From: Phycisphaerales bacterium
GTDB taxonomy: Bacteria > Planctomycetota > Phycisphaerae > Sedimentisphaerales > Anaerohalosphaeraceae
NCBI GenBank assembly: GCA_003152975.1
Contig: PMBP01000268.1
Span: 754-6,553, forward strand
Direction of reading: 5' to 3'
DNA: 5,800 bases
Part shown: positions 5,310 to 5,800 of the stretch, piece after piece
How the letters are laid out: the number at the start of each line of letters is the position of its first letter
How positions within the stretch are numbered: the stretch's first letter is position 1
The notes under the pieces: model-generated
Database searches by the model: none
Told to the model about the DNA's origin: nothing
Seen by the model: the letters and a program-made list of their open reading frames with translations, nothing else
Translations under genes and position numbers: made by a program

Positions 5310-5800
5310 TTAGTGAATTTCCAGGACTGAATTGAGTTCTCCATAAGGGTTCAACTCGGTTTTCTCGTTGTAGGGATCCTGTTGCCATTGCCCATCGACG
5401 ACCAGGCGGTAGCGGTAACGGCCGCTGGCCAGCGGCATCTTGATCTGCCACATGCCGTTGTCGCCGAGCTTCTGCAGGGGCGTCTTGTCGCCCTGCCAGT
5501 TGTTGAAATCGCCGGCCACGAACACGCTGTCCGCCCGCGGATAAAGCGTATTGAGAATGACCAGATCCTCGATTTGCCGCACGCCGTAAAATTCGGCCAG
5601 CTTGGCGTCGATGTCCTTGACGACCGGCTTGGTTGCGACAGCCGTGGCCGCCGGGGCCATTACTGCGACGGCCGCCGGCTCGGGCTCGAGGGTCTCGGTC
5701 CGGGACGGGGTCGCCGCGGGCAAATCGACAATCTTCTGACCGCCGGTTTCCTTGCGGATTTCCGTCGTGACGACCATGGGCACCTTGACCGTCGAGAGCA
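5310..5800 (-). CDS. Glycogen-recognition (AMPK/CBM48-like) domain protein, 5' partial
   Basis: The C-terminal ~85 residues form an early-set glycogen-binding domain like that of the AMPK beta subunit and isoamylase/branching enzymes. Numbering from the GTG at 5783, motifs are VILNTLYPRADSVFVAGDFN (75-94) followed by NWQ, PLQKLGDNGMWQIKMPL (102-118), GRYRYRLVVDGQWQQDPYNE (121-140) and LNPYGELNSVLEI (144-156). The carbohydrate-contacting aromatics are present (W96, W133) and the protein stops right after the domain, so no catalytic domain follows. Before it lies a Pro/Ala/Glu-rich linker (about 20-55) and a short helix KDIDAKLAEFYGVRQIEDL. The frame stays open, with GC-ending codons, to the window edge (upstream residues LSTVK), so the N-terminus probably lies outside. 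Alternative starts are GTG 5783 or ATG 5777, the latter with AAGG 5 nt upstream. The likely role is binding glycogen or another alpha-glucan, or a scaffold; its partner is unknown. It ends at the terminator at 5252-5282. Confidence 0.8.
   Translation of the reverse strand, partial: LSTVKVPMVVTTEIRKETGGQKIVDLPAATPSRTETLEPEPAAVAVMAPAATAVATKPVVKDIDAKLAEFYGVRQIEDLVILNTLYPRADSVFVAGDFNNWQGDKTPLQKLGDNGMWQIKMPLASGRYRYRLVVDGQWQQDPYNEKTELNPYGELNSVLEIH

Noticed and set aside
4585..5451. Minus-strand frame of 288 codons opposite purE
   Set aside because: It runs through the terminator, the inverted repeats and all of purE, and its sequence is low-complexity Gly/Arg/His-rich with no domain. It is a GC-driven shadow.

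Overview
The window is GC-rich (roughly 60%) with strong G/C preference at third codon positions. The gene content best fits a heterotrophic Planctomycetota/PVC-type bacterium. This is an inference from three things: a secreted DUF1080 (3-keto-glycoside hydrolase-like) protein, a TIM-barrel sugar isomerase of a type common in that phylum, and a stand-alone receiver with an 'AIVTKEE' insertion. No marker gene fixes the taxonomy. I see no CRISPR array, complete tRNA, rRNA, transposase, phage gene or recognisable new defence system.

Left part (1-2427, + strand): the C-terminal part of a sugar phosphate isomerase/epimerase, cut by the left window edge. About 40 nt later comes a tight two-gene signalling operon: a four-helix membrane histidine kinase, then, 2 nt after its stop, a single-domain response regulator with no output domain. 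A 267-nt intergenic region follows. It has a GC-rich hairpin, a 14-bp perfect palindrome, three copies of ATCCTG (two direct, one inverted) and a credible sigma70-type promoter. The promoter leads into an exported DUF1080 protein (2695-3450), which ends at an unusually good intrinsic terminator with a GAAA tetraloop.

Middle and right part: a 20-bp hairpin repeat of the widespread 'ATTCCCGC-GAAA-GCGGGAAT' type sits between the DUF1080 terminator and a minus-strand MEMO1/AmmeMemoRadiSam-B gene (3637-4512). That gene is divergent from purE (4612-5121, class I N5-CAIR mutase, de novo purine synthesis). They share a 99-nt region where the -10 elements of the two candidate promoters overlap on opposite strands. 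Downstream of purE is a stretch with one GGACTCG arm and two competing CGAGTCC arms, then a strong bidirectional terminator. The terminator also serves the converging last gene, a protein with a C-terminal glycogen-recognition (AMPK/CBM48-like) domain that runs off the right edge.

The isomerase and the DUF1080 protein are both of types seen in 3-keto-sugar catabolism, and they flank the sensor operon, so the left half may be a small carbohydrate-processing and sensing locus. PurE, the MEMO-like protein and the glycogen-binding protein look like ordinary unlinked chromosomal genes. The points most worth checking are the symmetric elements before the DUF1080 gene, the output-less two-component pair with a purely intramembrane sensor, and the repeat-like hairpins.
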